Part shown: positions 8,257-17,258 of the stretch, one piece after another
Layout: each line of letters opens with the position of its first letter
How positions within the stretch are numbered: the stretch's first letter is position 1
Source: Parabacteroides sp. AD58
GTDB taxonomy: Bacteria; Bacteroidota; Bacteroidia; Bacteroidales; Tannerellaceae
DNA length: 64,000 nt
Assembly: GCF_023744375.2 (NCBI RefSeq)
Contig: NZ_CP146284.1
Coordinates: 2,728,001-2,792,000 of the forward strand
Direction of reading: 5' to 3'
Translations under genes and position numbers: made by a program
The notes under the pieces: model-generated
What the model was told of the DNA's origin: nothing
Database searches by the model: none
What the model saw: the letters and a program-made list of their open reading frames with translations, nothing else

Positions 8257-11200
8257 TTACCCTTTGTTCCCCTTCGCATATTTAGAAGGACTGACGCCGA
8301 ACTGACTGATGAAATTCGTACTGAAATACGATTGTGAGCGGAAGCCGACGGCCTCGGCTATCTCGTAAATCTTCATATCGCTTTGCAGCAAGAGTTCGGC
8401 TGCCCGTTTGAGACGGGTGATGCGGATGAGGTCGTTCGGTGTCATTTCTGAGATTTCCCGGATCTTTCGGTATAATGTCGGACGGCTGATGTGCATGAGT
8501 TCGGCTATCTGGTTGACGTCCAGTTCCGGATCGCTGATATGTTCCAGGATGATACCGTTTAGTTTCTCGAGGAACTGCTCGTCTGTCTTGGAATAGGCAA
8601 TCGACTTCATGTTGGCCATGGGTGATTTAAAATAAAACTGACGGATATGTTCCCGGTTCGTCAGTAAATTGCTGATCTGGGCCAACAACAGGTTCATGGT
8701 AAAAGGTTTGTCGATATAGGCATCGGCGCCTGATTCCAGCCCTTCCAGCTTGGATTGTGTAGTGGTTTTAGCTGTCAGTAAGATAACGGGAACATGGCTG
8801 AATTCAACATTTGTCTTGATCTGTTTCAATAACTCCAGACCATCCATTACCGGCATCATAATATCGCTTATTACCAACTGAATACTCTGGTGATGCATCT
8901 TTTCGATGGCATCGGCCCCATTTACGGCAACACATACATTATACAGGCTGTTCAATTCCTCAGCCAGGAAAGTCCGCATTTCCGCATTGTCTTCAACAAC
9001 CAAAATAGTTGCCCGGCCTTCCTGATAAGTCAGTTGCAGATCGGATGCCGGCTCGATGCTATGCTCTTCTTCCGGTTCTTGAATAGATTCGTGTTGCCTC
9101 AGCGGCAGGAGAAGGCGGAAGCAGGTAGGCATTTCAAGATCTGTACTTTGTATGAGAGAAAGCGTCCCGTGGTGCATTTCGGCCAATGAACGTGCCAAAG
9201 GTAAGCCCAGTCCGGTTCCAGTCTTTCCCGCCGCATCCGGAACCCGATAAAAAGGTTCGAATATCTTTTCCCGCAATTCTTCCGGTATGGTTTTCCCGTC
9301 GTTACTAAAGTCAATCTGTATCAGGTCCTGATCCTTGAGCTGAAAATGAATCTGTATGTTTTTCCGGGCATATTTGATGGCATTGGCCAGCAGGTTGCTG
9401 ACTATTTTCGTGACAGCTTCGCGATCGACATAGGCATAAAGCTCTGTCATGGAAGAAGTCCAGTTGAGCACCAGTCCTTGTGAAGCGGCCGATTCCTGAA
9501 ACCGTCCCATGGTTTCTTTCAGCAGTTCCATCAGATTGGTGCGGACGAAGTTCAGCCGATAACCTTCTATCTCGGTCCGGCGGAAGTCGAGCAGCTGATT
9601 CACCAGCGATAACAGCCGGGATACATTCTTATCCATCAGTCGAAGCGACTCTTCCACCTTGCCGGGCAAACCTTTATCCTGCAGCACCCGCTCCAGCGGA
9701 TTCTTGATCAGGGTAAGCGGCGTGCGGATTTCGTGGGCAATATGGATGAAGAATTCGATCTTGGCCTGATAGAGCTCTTTCTCTTTCTGATCTTCAAACA
9801 GGCGCATGTTGTAGGCCATTTCCTGTCGGGTCTTGTTGCGCCACCAGTAGAGAACCGATCCGACAAGTGCGAGAATAACCAACCCATACACTATCTTGGC
9901 CGGGAAAGACGCCCACCACGCAGGCAATACTTCTATTTCCAGGCGGGTGACAGTCGGGCTCCAGCGATTGGACAAGTTGGTGGCACGGACTTCGAGCAGA
10001 TAATGCCCCGGAAGCAGATTGGTGAAATAGACGGTGTTGCGCTCGCCTATGTCAGTCCACCGTCCTTCACCCCCATTCATCCGATATGCATACTGAACCG
10101 ATGCAGGAGCCATGAAACTCAAGGTGGAAAAGCTGATATTGAAAGTAGACTCGTTATGCTTCAAGGTTACTCGGGTCAAAGGAGAATCTGGTGATATATT
10201 GAGGACATGCTCCTGGTTATCGAGCTCAAGAGTATGCAGGTGGACCTTGGCGGGAAGCGGATCGCTCCAGACTTCCTCCGGATGGAAATGAATGAATCCC
10301 TTGATGGAGCCGAAATAGAAATTCCCCTCCGTATCTTTAAAGGCAGAGTTCTCATTAAACTGCCGGGAGATCAATCCATGATTTTCCGTATATGTGGTTA
10401 TCAGCCCGGTCTTGGTCTCCAGTCGTACCAATCCGTTTGCCGAACTGATCCAGAGACAGCCTTCTTCGTCCGGGAGAATCTTGAAGACCACATTGCTCGG
10501 CATTCCATTCTTGACGGTATAATGAACGGATTCACCGGTCTGGAAATCGTATTTGATGACTCCTTCCATGGTGGCAAACCACATATTGCCTTCCGGATCT
10601 TCACATATATCGTTGACGAAGTTGTGCCGCTGAGTATTCAGTTTGTCGTACGGGAGATACATCCCGGTGTTGCTGATAGGGTTATAATAGAAACTTCGGT
10701 TGAACATGCCTGTCCAGATTCGTCCTAACCGGTCTTCATAGATACAGCGGACCGAATAAGCCGGGAACTGGGGCGCATAACGGAAGCAGTCGTTCAGATA
10801 ATCGTATTTATAGACACCGTCGTCGGTTCCTACATAAATTTGTCCTTCGCGCAAAACTTTGATACAACGGACCGAGCTGTTCTTGGTGCTGGCAGAATCT
10901 TTAAGTAAGCTGTATCGCTTGACAACCTTCCGGCTTTGGATATCCATCTTGTCGATTCCGTGGATGACATGCCCGATCCATAAAAAGTTATCTGAAGCCG
11001 CCAGACTGCGGATATTGGTATGGGCAATACCGGAATTGTCGGGCAGAGGCTGATAATTCGTAAAGAGAGACGTGCGTTTGTCGAGGCAGTTGATACCGGC
11101 ATCTTCGGTCCCGATCCAGATATTTCCGAACTTATCTGTACAGATATCCCGGATTACTTCTCCTTTCATGGAGTTCGGACCATCGCCCGGATAATAGATC

Positions 11201-12201
11201 TGAAAGGGCTGGAAAGGCGAATAATAATTGATGCCGTTCTGGTGGAAACAAATCCAGATTCCGTTTTCCCGATCGCGGCAGAAAGCGGAGATATATTGAC
11301 TCGACAAGGCATACGGATCACGCGGATCCTGTTGTACCCGGCGGCATTCGCCTGTATTGGCCTGATAAATGATAAGTCCGGAATCCGTTCCGATCCAAAG
11401 CTCGTTTTCTTCCTTTTCCATCAGACTGTTGATGAGAAACGTCAGCTGGTTAGCTTCCTGAATATGCAAATCCTGGAAAAGATGAGAATCGGTATCGAAT
11501 ATCTTGATGTCGTCATGTTCATACGCCACATAGATACGATGGGCAAATGAGGATGGATATAGCATCTGCAGTTTCCGGGCCGGCTGGTTGGGAAAGAGCG
11601 GGAAGGTTTCTATCCGATCTTCTTTTTCATGAATCAGGGAAAGCGAGCCATTGCTGTCGCCCACCCATATTTCCTGATTGGTGGTGATGCAGAACGACGT
11701 ATAGGCCAAGTTGTCGGGATGGGCAAAGATACGATAAGGATTATCCGTCTGGTCATAGCAGATAAGATTACCGTCCATCAGCATCCACAACCGGTTCTGG
11801 CGGTCGAACTGGAAGGATGGAATACGTTTATTGGCTGTCAGGGATAAATGATGAAACGATTCCTGTTCTTTGTCATACCGGAAGAGGCCAGCCAACGTAC
11901 CGACCCACAGATTGCCTTCCTGATCACAGTTCAATGAAGTAATCCAGTTGCTGCCTAACGTGGAACTGACTTCCGGATCGTGGCGGAACACCTTGAAAGA
12001 ATACCCGTCGAAGCGGTTCAGGCCGTCGCGCGTGCCAATCCAGATAAACCCGTCTTTATCCTGGATACAGCTGGTAACCATATTATCGCTCAGGCCATGT
12101 TCTACCTGATAATGGCGGAATATATAATTCACCTCTTTCGCCGACAGGGAAAAGAGCGAAAGCAGGCTAACAAGACAGACGATCAACAAAGTGTGCTTCA
12201 T
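8257..12201 (-). CDS. Hybrid two-component system regulator (sensor-kinase-receiver-AraC)
   Basis: One-protein regulator typical of Bacteroidetes glycan loci: it senses a sugar fragment in the periplasm and activates nearby glycan genes. The 1314 residues read as signal peptide, about 700 residues of beta-propeller (reg_prop) repeats such as DKDGFIWIGTRDGLNRFDG, a Y_Y_Y domain near 700-760, and a membrane segment near 775-795. Then come HisKA with His823 in HIAHEIRTPLT, an ATPase domain (NLLANAIKYA, GTGLGLPLA), a receiver with Asp1113 in VISDIMMPVMDG, and a C-terminal AraC helix-turn-helix (PTLYRKIREISEMTPNDLI ... EIAEAVGFRSQSYFS). ATG at 12201 is chosen because it opens the signal peptide MKHTLLIVCLVSLLSLFSLS. 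It lies beside two GH43 genes and a divergent transporter, its likely targets. Confidence 0.95.
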   Translation of the reverse strand: MKHTLLIVCLVSLLSLFSLSAKEVNYIFRHYQVEHGLSDNMVTSCIQDKDGFIWIGTRDGLNRFDGYSFKVFRHDPEVSSTLGSNWITSLNCDQEGNLWVGTLAGLFRYDKEQESFHHLSLTANKRIPSFQFDRQNRLWMLMDGNLICYDQTDNPYRIFAHPDNLAYTSFCITTNQEIWVGDSNGSLSLIHEKEDRIETFPLFPNQPARKLQMLYPSSFAHRIYVAYEHDDIKIFDTDSHLFQDLHIQEANQLTFLINSLMEKEENELWIGTDSGLIIYQANTGECRRVQQDPRDPYALSSQYISAFCRDRENGIWICFHQNGINYYSPFQPFQIYYPGDGPNSMKGEVIRDICTDKFGNIWIGTEDAGINCLDKRTSLFTNYQPLPDNSGIAHTNIRSLAASDNFLWIGHVIHGIDKMDIQSRKVVKRYSLLKDSASTKNSSVRCIKVLREGQIYVGTDDGVYKYDYLNDCFRYAPQFPAYSVRCIYEDRLGRIWTGMFNRSFYYNPISNTGMYLPYDKLNTQRHNFVNDICEDPEGNMWFATMEGVIKYDFQTGESVHYTVKNGMPSNVVFKILPDEEGCLWISSANGLVRLETKTGLITTYTENHGLISRQFNENSAFKDTEGNFYFGSIKGFIHFHPEEVWSDPLPAKVHLHTLELDNQEHVLNISPDSPLTRVTLKHNESTFNISFSTLSFMAPASVQYAYRMNGGEGRWTDIGERNTVYFTNLLPGHYLLEVRATNLSNRWSPTVTRLEIEVLPAWWASFPAKIVYGLVILALVGSVLYWWRNKTRQEMAYNMRLFEDQKEKELYQAKIEFFIHIAHEIRTPLTLIKNPLERVLQDKGLPGKVEESLRLMDKNVSRLLSLVNQLLDFRRTEIEGYRLNFVRTNLMELLKETMGRFQESAASQGLVLNWTSSMTELYAYVDREAVTKIVSNLLANAIKYARKNIQIHFQLKDQDLIQIDFSNDGKTIPEELREKIFEPFYRVPDAAGKTGTGLGLPLARSLAEMHHGTLSLIQSTDLEMPTCFRLLLPLRQHESIQEPEEEHSIEPASDLQLTYQEGRATILVVEDNAEMRTFLAEELNSLYNVCVAVNGADAIEKMHHQSIQLVISDIMMPVMDGLELLKQIKTNVEFSHVPVILLTAKTTTQSKLEGLESGADAYIDKPFTMNLLLAQISNLLTNREHIRQFYFKSPMANMKSIAYSKTDEQFLEKLNGIILEHISDPELDVNQIAELMHISRPTLYRKIREISEMTPNDLIRITRLKRAAELLLQSDMKIYEIAEAVGFRSQSYFSTNFISQFGVSPSKYAKGNKG

Positions 12202-12297
12202 ATACCGGATTTGAAGATTGACGACCGAAAGATACATAAAAATATGTCAACTGCAGACGTCTGTCAAAGGAAAAGAGAAAGCTTATTAAGCATTAGA

Positions 12298-12426
12298 TAT
12301 TGTATCAGAAATATGCAGTATTGTATCAACAGGGGCTTGATTCTCCGAAAATGAGACAAATATGCAAAAGAAAGGCATGATTTCAAGCCGTTTCCCGCAT
12401 GCCTTCGACTTACATTTGTGATACAA
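12298..12426. promoter_or_regulatory. Putative HTCS operator and transporter promoter
   Basis: The 10-mer TATTGTATCA occurs at 12298-12307 and again at 12319-12328, a direct repeat with 21-bp start-to-start spacing (two helical turns, same face). An inverted copy of its core, TGATACAA, lies at 12419-12426, directly after a -7 element TACATTTG (12411-12418) that faces the MFS gene. AraC-type outputs of hybrid two-component systems commonly bind direct repeats of this kind, so this is a plausible binding region for the divergent regulator. This is inference from spacing and position. Confidence 0.5.
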
Positions 12427-12463
12427 GACCGACGAATATTAAGCACTAATTTTTATAAGTATT

Positions 12464-13702
12464 ATGATTAACACAAGCAACAACGCGACAAGCATGGGCA
12501 CGAAGATACAGCTTTGCGTCATGATGTTTCTTCAGTATATGCTGAGTGCCGTATGGTGGGTGCCTTTGGCTGCCTATCTGTCGCATACCTTAAAACTCGA
12601 AGTTTACCAGATTTCTCTGGTGTTAAGTTCGATGGCCATCGGCGCTATGGCCTCATCTTTTATCGGAGCCATAGCCGACCGCTATTTCGCAGCCGAGAAA
12701 ATCCTGGCGGTACTGAATGTGCTGACGGGTATCTTCTTGCTGATTGCCGCCCGGCAGGATGCTTTTCCGGGACTGATGGTGAGTGTGGTGCTGGCTATGC
12801 TTTGCCACATGCCGACGCAGAGCCTTACAAGTACGATTGCCATGCAGCACGCGCCTGCCGAGCAGTTTCCGCGCATCCGGATGTTCGGTTCAGTAGGTTG
12901 GGTGGCATCCGGTATCTTTAGTATCATCGCTTTGTATGTGATGCATTTGCCTGCTTTTGACGATACGAACCTGCCGATGTATTGCGGGGCGGCTGTCTGC
13001 TTTGTGGCTGCCTTGATGAATCTGCGACTGCCGCATACGCCTCCGGCCACTTCGAAGGCTTCCTCCATTTCTCTGATGGATATTACAGGTTTCAGTGCTT
13101 TCTCGCTGATGAAAGACAAGAACTACCGGATCTTCATGATCCTGACTTTTCTGTCGATCATTCCGTTTACCTTGTATCATGTATATGGTTCGATGATTTT
13201 AGCAGACGAACATGTGCAGAATATTACGGTTACCCTAAACTTAGGACAACTTGCCGAGATGTTCTTCCTGGTGATTACGACCTCTATTCTGGTAAAATCG
13301 GGTATCAAGAAGACATTGATTTATGGTCTGGTGGCCTTGTTTGTTCGTTATTTTGCCTTCTTTTTGGGAGCCGAAACCGACGCGCAGTGGTTTTATTATA
13401 TCGGAATCATCGTACATGGGCTGATCTTTGGCTTGTTCTATGTAGGCGGACAGGTATATACAGACCAGGTAGCGCCGAAAGAGATGAAAGCCCGTGCACA
13501 GGGACTTTTATTCTTCCTGGTATGGGGAATCGGATTCTTGATTGGCACGTTATGGAACGGATGGCTGATTGATATGTTCCGTGATGGCGATAAATGCGAT
13601 TGGCCTGTATTATTCCTGATCTCATCAGGAGTTTCATTGATCTTATTGTTATTCTTTGTGTTTGCTTTTAAACCCGTCGAGTTGAAACGGGAAGAAGTAT
13701 AA
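12464..13702 (+). CDS. MFS transporter, nucleoside:H+ symporter-like
   Basis: Inner-membrane uptake protein of 412 residues with about 12 hydrophobic segments and a central cytoplasmic loop near 185-215. Features such as MFLQYMLSAVWWVPLAAYL and the C-terminal ...KEMKARAQGLLFFLVWGIGFLIG resemble the nucleoside:proton symporter branch of the major facilitator superfamily. Bacteroidetes often use members of this branch beside glycosidases to import mono- or oligosaccharides. It is divergent from the hybrid regulator, with a -7 element TACATTTG about 50 bp upstream. A role importing the product of the GH43 enzymes is inferred from position only. An in-frame ATG at 12494 is an alternative start. 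Confidence 0.88.
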   Translation: MINTSNNATSMGTKIQLCVMMFLQYMLSAVWWVPLAAYLSHTLKLEVYQISLVLSSMAIGAMASSFIGAIADRYFAAEKILAVLNVLTGIFLLIAARQDAFPGLMVSVVLAMLCHMPTQSLTSTIAMQHAPAEQFPRIRMFGSVGWVASGIFSIIALYVMHLPAFDDTNLPMYCGAAVCFVAALMNLRLPHTPPATSKASSISLMDITGFSAFSLMKDKNYRIFMILTFLSIIPFTLYHVYGSMILADEHVQNITVTLNLGQLAEMFFLVITTSILVKSGIKKTLIYGLVALFVRYFAFFLGAETDAQWFYYIGIIVHGLIFGLFYVGGQVYTDQVAPKEMKARAQGLLFFLVWGIGFLIGTLWNGWLIDMFRDGDKCDWPVLFLISSGVSLILLLFFVFAFKPVELKREEV

Positions 13703-13727
13703 GTTGCCTCATACTTAGGAAGTGAAT

Positions 13728-13760
13728 GGGCGGGAAAGAACAGGCTTGTCTTTCTCGCCC
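13728..13760 (+). terminator. Terminator-like hairpin after the MFS gene
   Basis: GGGCGGGAAAGA (from 13728) pairs with TCTTTCTCGCCC (ending 13760), with one mismatch and a short loop. It lies 26 bp after the transporter stop. The following T-run is weak (TTATTG), so it may act on either strand or partly. The gene on the other side converges. Confidence 0.6.
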
Positions 13761-13817
13761 TTATTGCCTGTCGCTTCGGTGTAGAATTATTCCGGTATCG
13801 GAAGTGAGCAAAGACGC

Positions 13818-14324
13818 TTATTCTTTTCCCGGGCGGACAAAGATGACGGCACGGCCTAGTTGTTCTGCAAGGGCTTCGTCAGGCAAGATGTGTTTACCGT
13901 TTACATAGATGTCTGTAAGGATAGCAGGGTGACGTAATTCGCAGCGTACCGTGTCCACCCAGTCATCGCTCCAATGAATATAATCCAGCGTGTACTTGCC
14001 GCCTGTCTGAAAAGAAGGTGTAAACCCGAGATACCTGAGGCCTTGCTCTGTTTTGCCAAAGCTGCTTCCATTCGGTATTTCTTGTAGAGGAAAATACGGG
14101 GTAAGATCCGTGCCCGCACCCGGTTCAATCCAGATATTGTCCGGATTGATGCAACCCGTTGTCTCGGGATTAAACAGGTCATTCCCTTCTGCGTCTTGCA
14201 GGAATGCGTGGATGGATACATCAATCGTATCGTATCCCGGAGCCGGCAATTCATCTTTGTCATCGCAACCCATTCCCATAAAAAGGCTGGTGATGGAAAT
14301 CAATGTGCATAAGAACTGTTTCAT
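13818..14324 (-). CDS. Uncharacterised lipoprotein
   Basis: A 168-residue protein whose first 20 residues form a lipoprotein signal ending MGMGC, followed by an Asp-rich linker (DDKDELP). The remainder looks like one compact beta-rich domain containing TIDVSIHAFLQDAEGNDLFN, GGKYTLDYIHWSDDWVDTV and ILTDIYVNGKHI. I do not recognise a named family and assign no function. It converges with the MFS gene and could be co-regulated with the carbohydrate genes, but nothing shows this. Codon use looks like the neighbours. The start at 14324 is supported by the signal peptide. Confidence 0.8.
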   Translation of the reverse strand: MKQFLCTLISITSLFMGMGCDDKDELPAPGYDTIDVSIHAFLQDAEGNDLFNPETTGCINPDNIWIEPGAGTDLTPYFPLQEIPNGSSFGKTEQGLRYLGFTPSFQTGGKYTLDYIHWSDDWVDTVRCELRHPAILTDIYVNGKHILPDEALAEQLGRAVIFVRPGKE

Positions 14325-14488
14325 AACTATTAGGGATTTATTGGGGGGGATGTTTTCATGTTAACTTCGCAAATATAAATAATTAAACGGATAAATCATT
14401 CTCTGAAAAGAGGATAATTGGGTGATATACCTTCAGAAGTGAATCTTTTTAATCTCTTTTTCTCCACTTCTCTTGGCGGATTCTTACC

Positions 14489-14692
14489 GGCAAAGTGCTT
14501 TTTTAGGAGGAAATTTCAAAGATTTGCCTTGAAAAAGTACTTGGACGGTCAAAATCTTGGCGGATTAGGACTGAAAAAGTGCTTGGATGACCAAAATCTT
14601 GGAAGAATGACACTAGAAAAGACTTTTCTAATGAAAATCTTTGCGGATTCTTCTTGAAAAAGCACTTTTTGGATAGAAATCTTGACAGAATG
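14489..14692. repeat. Array of five imperfect ~41-bp tandem repeats
   Basis: Units begin at about 14490, 14531, 14573, 14616 and 14656 (spacings 41, 42, 43 and 40). Each opens with (G/C)AAA(A)AGTGCTT-like sequence followed by an AAATCTT-containing half, for example GAAAAAGTGCTTGGATGACC. The array sits in a 527-bp gene-free stretch (14325-14851). Reading frames on both strands run through it only because the repeat lacks stops; the products have no recognisable features. The flanks look like the lipoprotein upstream region on the left and a possible DUF6261 promoter on the right. Confidence 0.7.
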
Positions 14693-14851
14693 TTATTTCC
14701 TGATCTTTTTGTCATTTTAGCTTCTCTCGTATTGGTTTTTCTTGCTGAAAAACATAGTCCTTTTCCGAATGTAAAACTTGCAATCTTCTTTGGGATAGAT
14801 TACTTTTAGCAGTGACAAAAACTTGTTTAATCTTTCAATTCGTGTTTTATT

Positions 14852-15577
14852 ATGAAGGAAATTCAGAATTTGAGCATCAGTCAATTGCAAAACGAAGAAG
14901 CCTTTGGCTTTTTCACGTTGGTGAAGGAAGAAATGGACAATCTGCCAGCCGACCCGGGTGAAGGTGTGGCTCCACTGAAGGCGGTAAAGGAAGCTTATAT
15001 TGAAAAATTGGATGCGTATGATGAAGCGTTAGAGACTTCCAACAAGTTGGATTCGGTACAGACTGTCGAGGCGGCGGATGCGGCAGCCGACGAGGCGTGG
15101 GGCGCGTCTTACGCGTATTCGAAGGCGATGGCACGCCATCCGGATTCGATGATACGCAATGCCGCATTATCGTATGTGGCGGTGTATGAAAAATATGGAA
15201 ATCCGACGAAGTTGGCTCAGGTGAAGGAACTGGGTGTGTTGCAGAACTTGCTCACGGACCTGGAGGCTCTTGGGGATGACGAGACGATCGGTTTCACGAT
15301 GTGGCGAGAATACATTGCTGAGACTACGGCTTCATTGATGGATGCCATGAACAACCGTACCGACGAACAAAGCCGCATACAGGTGGGCATTGTGAAGGAA
15401 ACCCGCTTGGCAACCGAGGCGGCTTATCGGGATTTGGTGGGCAAAGTGAATGTCGTGGCGGCCTATGAGGGCGATGCGGCGTACGCCACGTTTATCGACC
15501 ATATGAATGCGTTGATCGACCGCCAGAAAGCGATCTTGAAAGGGCGGACAACTCGTAATAAGAAAAAGGCGCAATGA
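14852..15577 (+). CDS. DUF6261 family protein
   Basis: A 241-residue acidic protein, predicted mostly alpha-helical, without signal peptide or membrane segment and with a basic tail (TTRNKKKAQ). It resembles DUF6261 proteins, common in Bacteroides and Parabacteroides and of unknown function. Recognisable stretches are EIQNLSISQLQNEEAFGFF, VEAADAAADEAWGASYAY and KETRLATEAAYRDLVGKVN. The central part reads as successive amphipathic helices. The gene is monocistronic, with the 41-bp repeat array upstream and a long hairpin downstream. Its GC-rich codon choice (many GCG, ACG) differs from nearby genes and may hint at separate history. Confidence 0.8.
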   Translation: MKEIQNLSISQLQNEEAFGFFTLVKEEMDNLPADPGEGVAPLKAVKEAYIEKLDAYDEALETSNKLDSVQTVEAADAAADEAWGASYAYSKAMARHPDSMIRNAALSYVAVYEKYGNPTKLAQVKELGVLQNLLTDLEALGDDETIGFTMWREYIAETTASLMDAMNNRTDEQSRIQVGIVKETRLATEAAYRDLVGKVNVVAAYEGDAAYATFIDHMNALIDRQKAILKGRTTRNKKKAQ

Positions 15578-15742
15578 TTGTGAGGAATGAAAAACATGAT
15601 GTCCAATCTACGGACGACCGGCTGTTGCCTTTTTCATGATACAATAGAATAAGTCTGCTTGTGGATAACAAAGATGGGGGAAAAAAAGAAAGAACCCAAA
15701 TATCTGCGGATAGATTCTGATACTACTGAGGAAGAATACAAA

Positions 15743-15796
15743 AATAACGAGAATCGGTTCCGTTTCTCGTTTGTTTCGAAATCGATTCTCGTTATT
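15743..15796. terminator. 14-bp perfect inverted repeat, probable bidirectional terminator
   Basis: AATAACGAGAATCG (15743-15756) and CGATTCTCGTTATT (15783-15796) are exact reverse complements around a 26-nt loop. On the minus strand the stem runs into TTATTTTTGTATTC, which suits termination of the fucosidase transcript. It also lies downstream of the DUF6261 gene. The 250-bp gap (15578-15827) holds nothing else I can support. Confidence 0.6.
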
Positions 15797-15827
15797 TCTG
15801 AATCCGGAATGAAGAGCGTCTCTCGTC

Positions 15828-17174
15828 TTAGTTCGAAGAGATCACCTGTCCTTCTCCACGGTATAATTTGACAGGTCCGTCGAGTAAGACGGCCAATACG
15901 GTGATTTGCTCATCCAGGACCCGGTCGGGAACGTCAATATACAAGTTGCCTGGAACTTCGCTCCAGTAGTTCTTGTTGTAGACCTTATAGGAAAGCATCG
16001 TTCCGTTTCCTACTACCCAAACCCGGTTTACCTTGTTCATCAATCCCTTAATCTCGACCGGACCGTTCGGACGATACGGCAGATACAGATACAGGATGTC
16101 GCCGGCTTTGTTCAAGGTGGTATAGCCTTGGAAATGTTCTGCCGGAATACCGGCACGTGTCTCGTAAACCGCTTCTTTATGCTTCTTGATCCACCGGCCG
16201 AATTCCTTCAGGATAGCCACCTGCTCTTCCGGGATCGTTCCGTCTTCTTTAGGACCAATGTCGAGCAATAAGTTTCCGCCCATACTGAGGCAATCAACAA
16301 ACGTGCGCAACAAGATATAGGGCGTCTTGTAGTTTGTATCTGTATGCTGATATCCCCACGAATCGTTCATCGTCATACATAACTCCCAGTATTTGTCTTT
16401 CGGCCGGACAACCGGGACACCTTGTTCGGGAGTCGCGTAGTCGCCATATCCCTGAATACGCGAATTAATAATGACATTCGGATTAGTAGAACGAAGCAGG
16501 TCGACAATTCCTTTGGAGTTCCACGCCTCGGCACTTTGTTCCCAGTCGCCGTCAAACCAGTACAGATCCGGTTTCCAGGTTTTATTCAGTTCTGATAATT
16601 GGGCAAAATTGAACTGGACAAACTTATTCCACCGGGCCGGATCGTCTTTATACCGGGTTTCTGTCTTGGTCTTGTTCGGATAATCCGGATGCGACCAGTC
16701 GAGGAGTGAATAATAAAATCCTAACTTCAGTCCATGTTTGCGAACTTCTTCCACGAAGGGCGCCACCAGATCCTTTCCGGCCGGAGTCGATTTGACAACG
16801 CTCAGGTCGCCTGCCTTCGTATCCCACAAAGCGACACCGTCGTGATGCTTGGTGGTCAGTACCGTATAGCGGGCACCACTTTCCTGAATCAAATCCACCC
16901 ATTCCTTCGGATTGTATTTCGAAGCCGTAAAACCTTTGGTCTGGCTCATGTATTCATCGTAAGGCAGATAATTATTGTAGAAAGACCAACTTTCCGATAC
17001 GCCGTTTACGGCATAGATTCCCCAATGGATGAAGATACCCAGTTTGGCTTCTTCAAACCATTCCATCCGTTTTTCCTTCTGCTCATCTGTTTGAGTACTG
17101 GCAACTTCCTGAGCCGGAAGCTGCATTGACATTGCTAACCATGCAATGCTTAGGGCCATTAAATGTGTTCGCAT
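15828..17174 (-). CDS. Alpha-L-fucosidase, glycoside hydrolase family 29
   Basis: Retaining alpha-fucosidase that removes fucose from glycans (family knowledge). The 448 residues open with a signal peptide (MRTHLMALSIAWLAMSMQLPAQ) and the GH29 start WFEEAKLGIFIHWGIYAVNG. Then follow TTKHHDGVALWDTK, LGFYYSLLDWSHPDYP, and LYWFDGDWEQS, whose Asp is the expected nucleophile. The protein is likely periplasmic. Length fits GH29 enzymes lacking extra carbohydrate-binding domains. It is monocistronic with a good promoter upstream. Possible substrates are host mucin or plant fucosylated glycans; the acid/base residue varies in GH29 and I did not assign it. Confidence 0.94.
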   Translation of the reverse strand: MRTHLMALSIAWLAMSMQLPAQEVASTQTDEQKEKRMEWFEEAKLGIFIHWGIYAVNGVSESWSFYNNYLPYDEYMSQTKGFTASKYNPKEWVDLIQESGARYTVLTTKHHDGVALWDTKAGDLSVVKSTPAGKDLVAPFVEEVRKHGLKLGFYYSLLDWSHPDYPNKTKTETRYKDDPARWNKFVQFNFAQLSELNKTWKPDLYWFDGDWEQSAEAWNSKGIVDLLRSTNPNVIINSRIQGYGDYATPEQGVPVVRPKDKYWELCMTMNDSWGYQHTDTNYKTPYILLRTFVDCLSMGGNLLLDIGPKEDGTIPEEQVAILKEFGRWIKKHKEAVYETRAGIPAEHFQGYTTLNKAGDILYLYLPYRPNGPVEIKGLMNKVNRVWVVGNGTMLSYKVYNKNYWSEVPGNLYIDVPDRVLDEQITVLAVLLDGPVKLYRGEGQVISSN

Positions 17175-17200
17175 TGTATTATAATTTAATGTTTGACATA

Positions 17201-17230
17201 CAAATGTAACACTTCTGGAGGGATTTTCAA
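17201..17230 (-). promoter_or_regulatory. Promoter of the GH29 gene
   Basis: On the minus strand TACATTTG (17201-17208) fits the TAnnTTTG -7 element. TTG at 17228-17230 lies exactly 19 bp further upstream as the -33 element. The ATG follows 26 bp downstream of the -7 box. Confidence 0.6.
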
Positions 17231-17258
17231 GGGAAATAGGGAAAAAACAGTCCGCTTT

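Noticed and set aside
14418..14657. Open frames through the first 41-bp repeat array
   Set aside because: Both strands are open only because the repeat lacks stop codons; the products are repeats with no family resemblance.
15659..15871. 70-codon frame between DUF6261 and GH29
   Set aside because: Overlaps the end of the fucosidase gene and spans a terminator-like hairpin; no family features.
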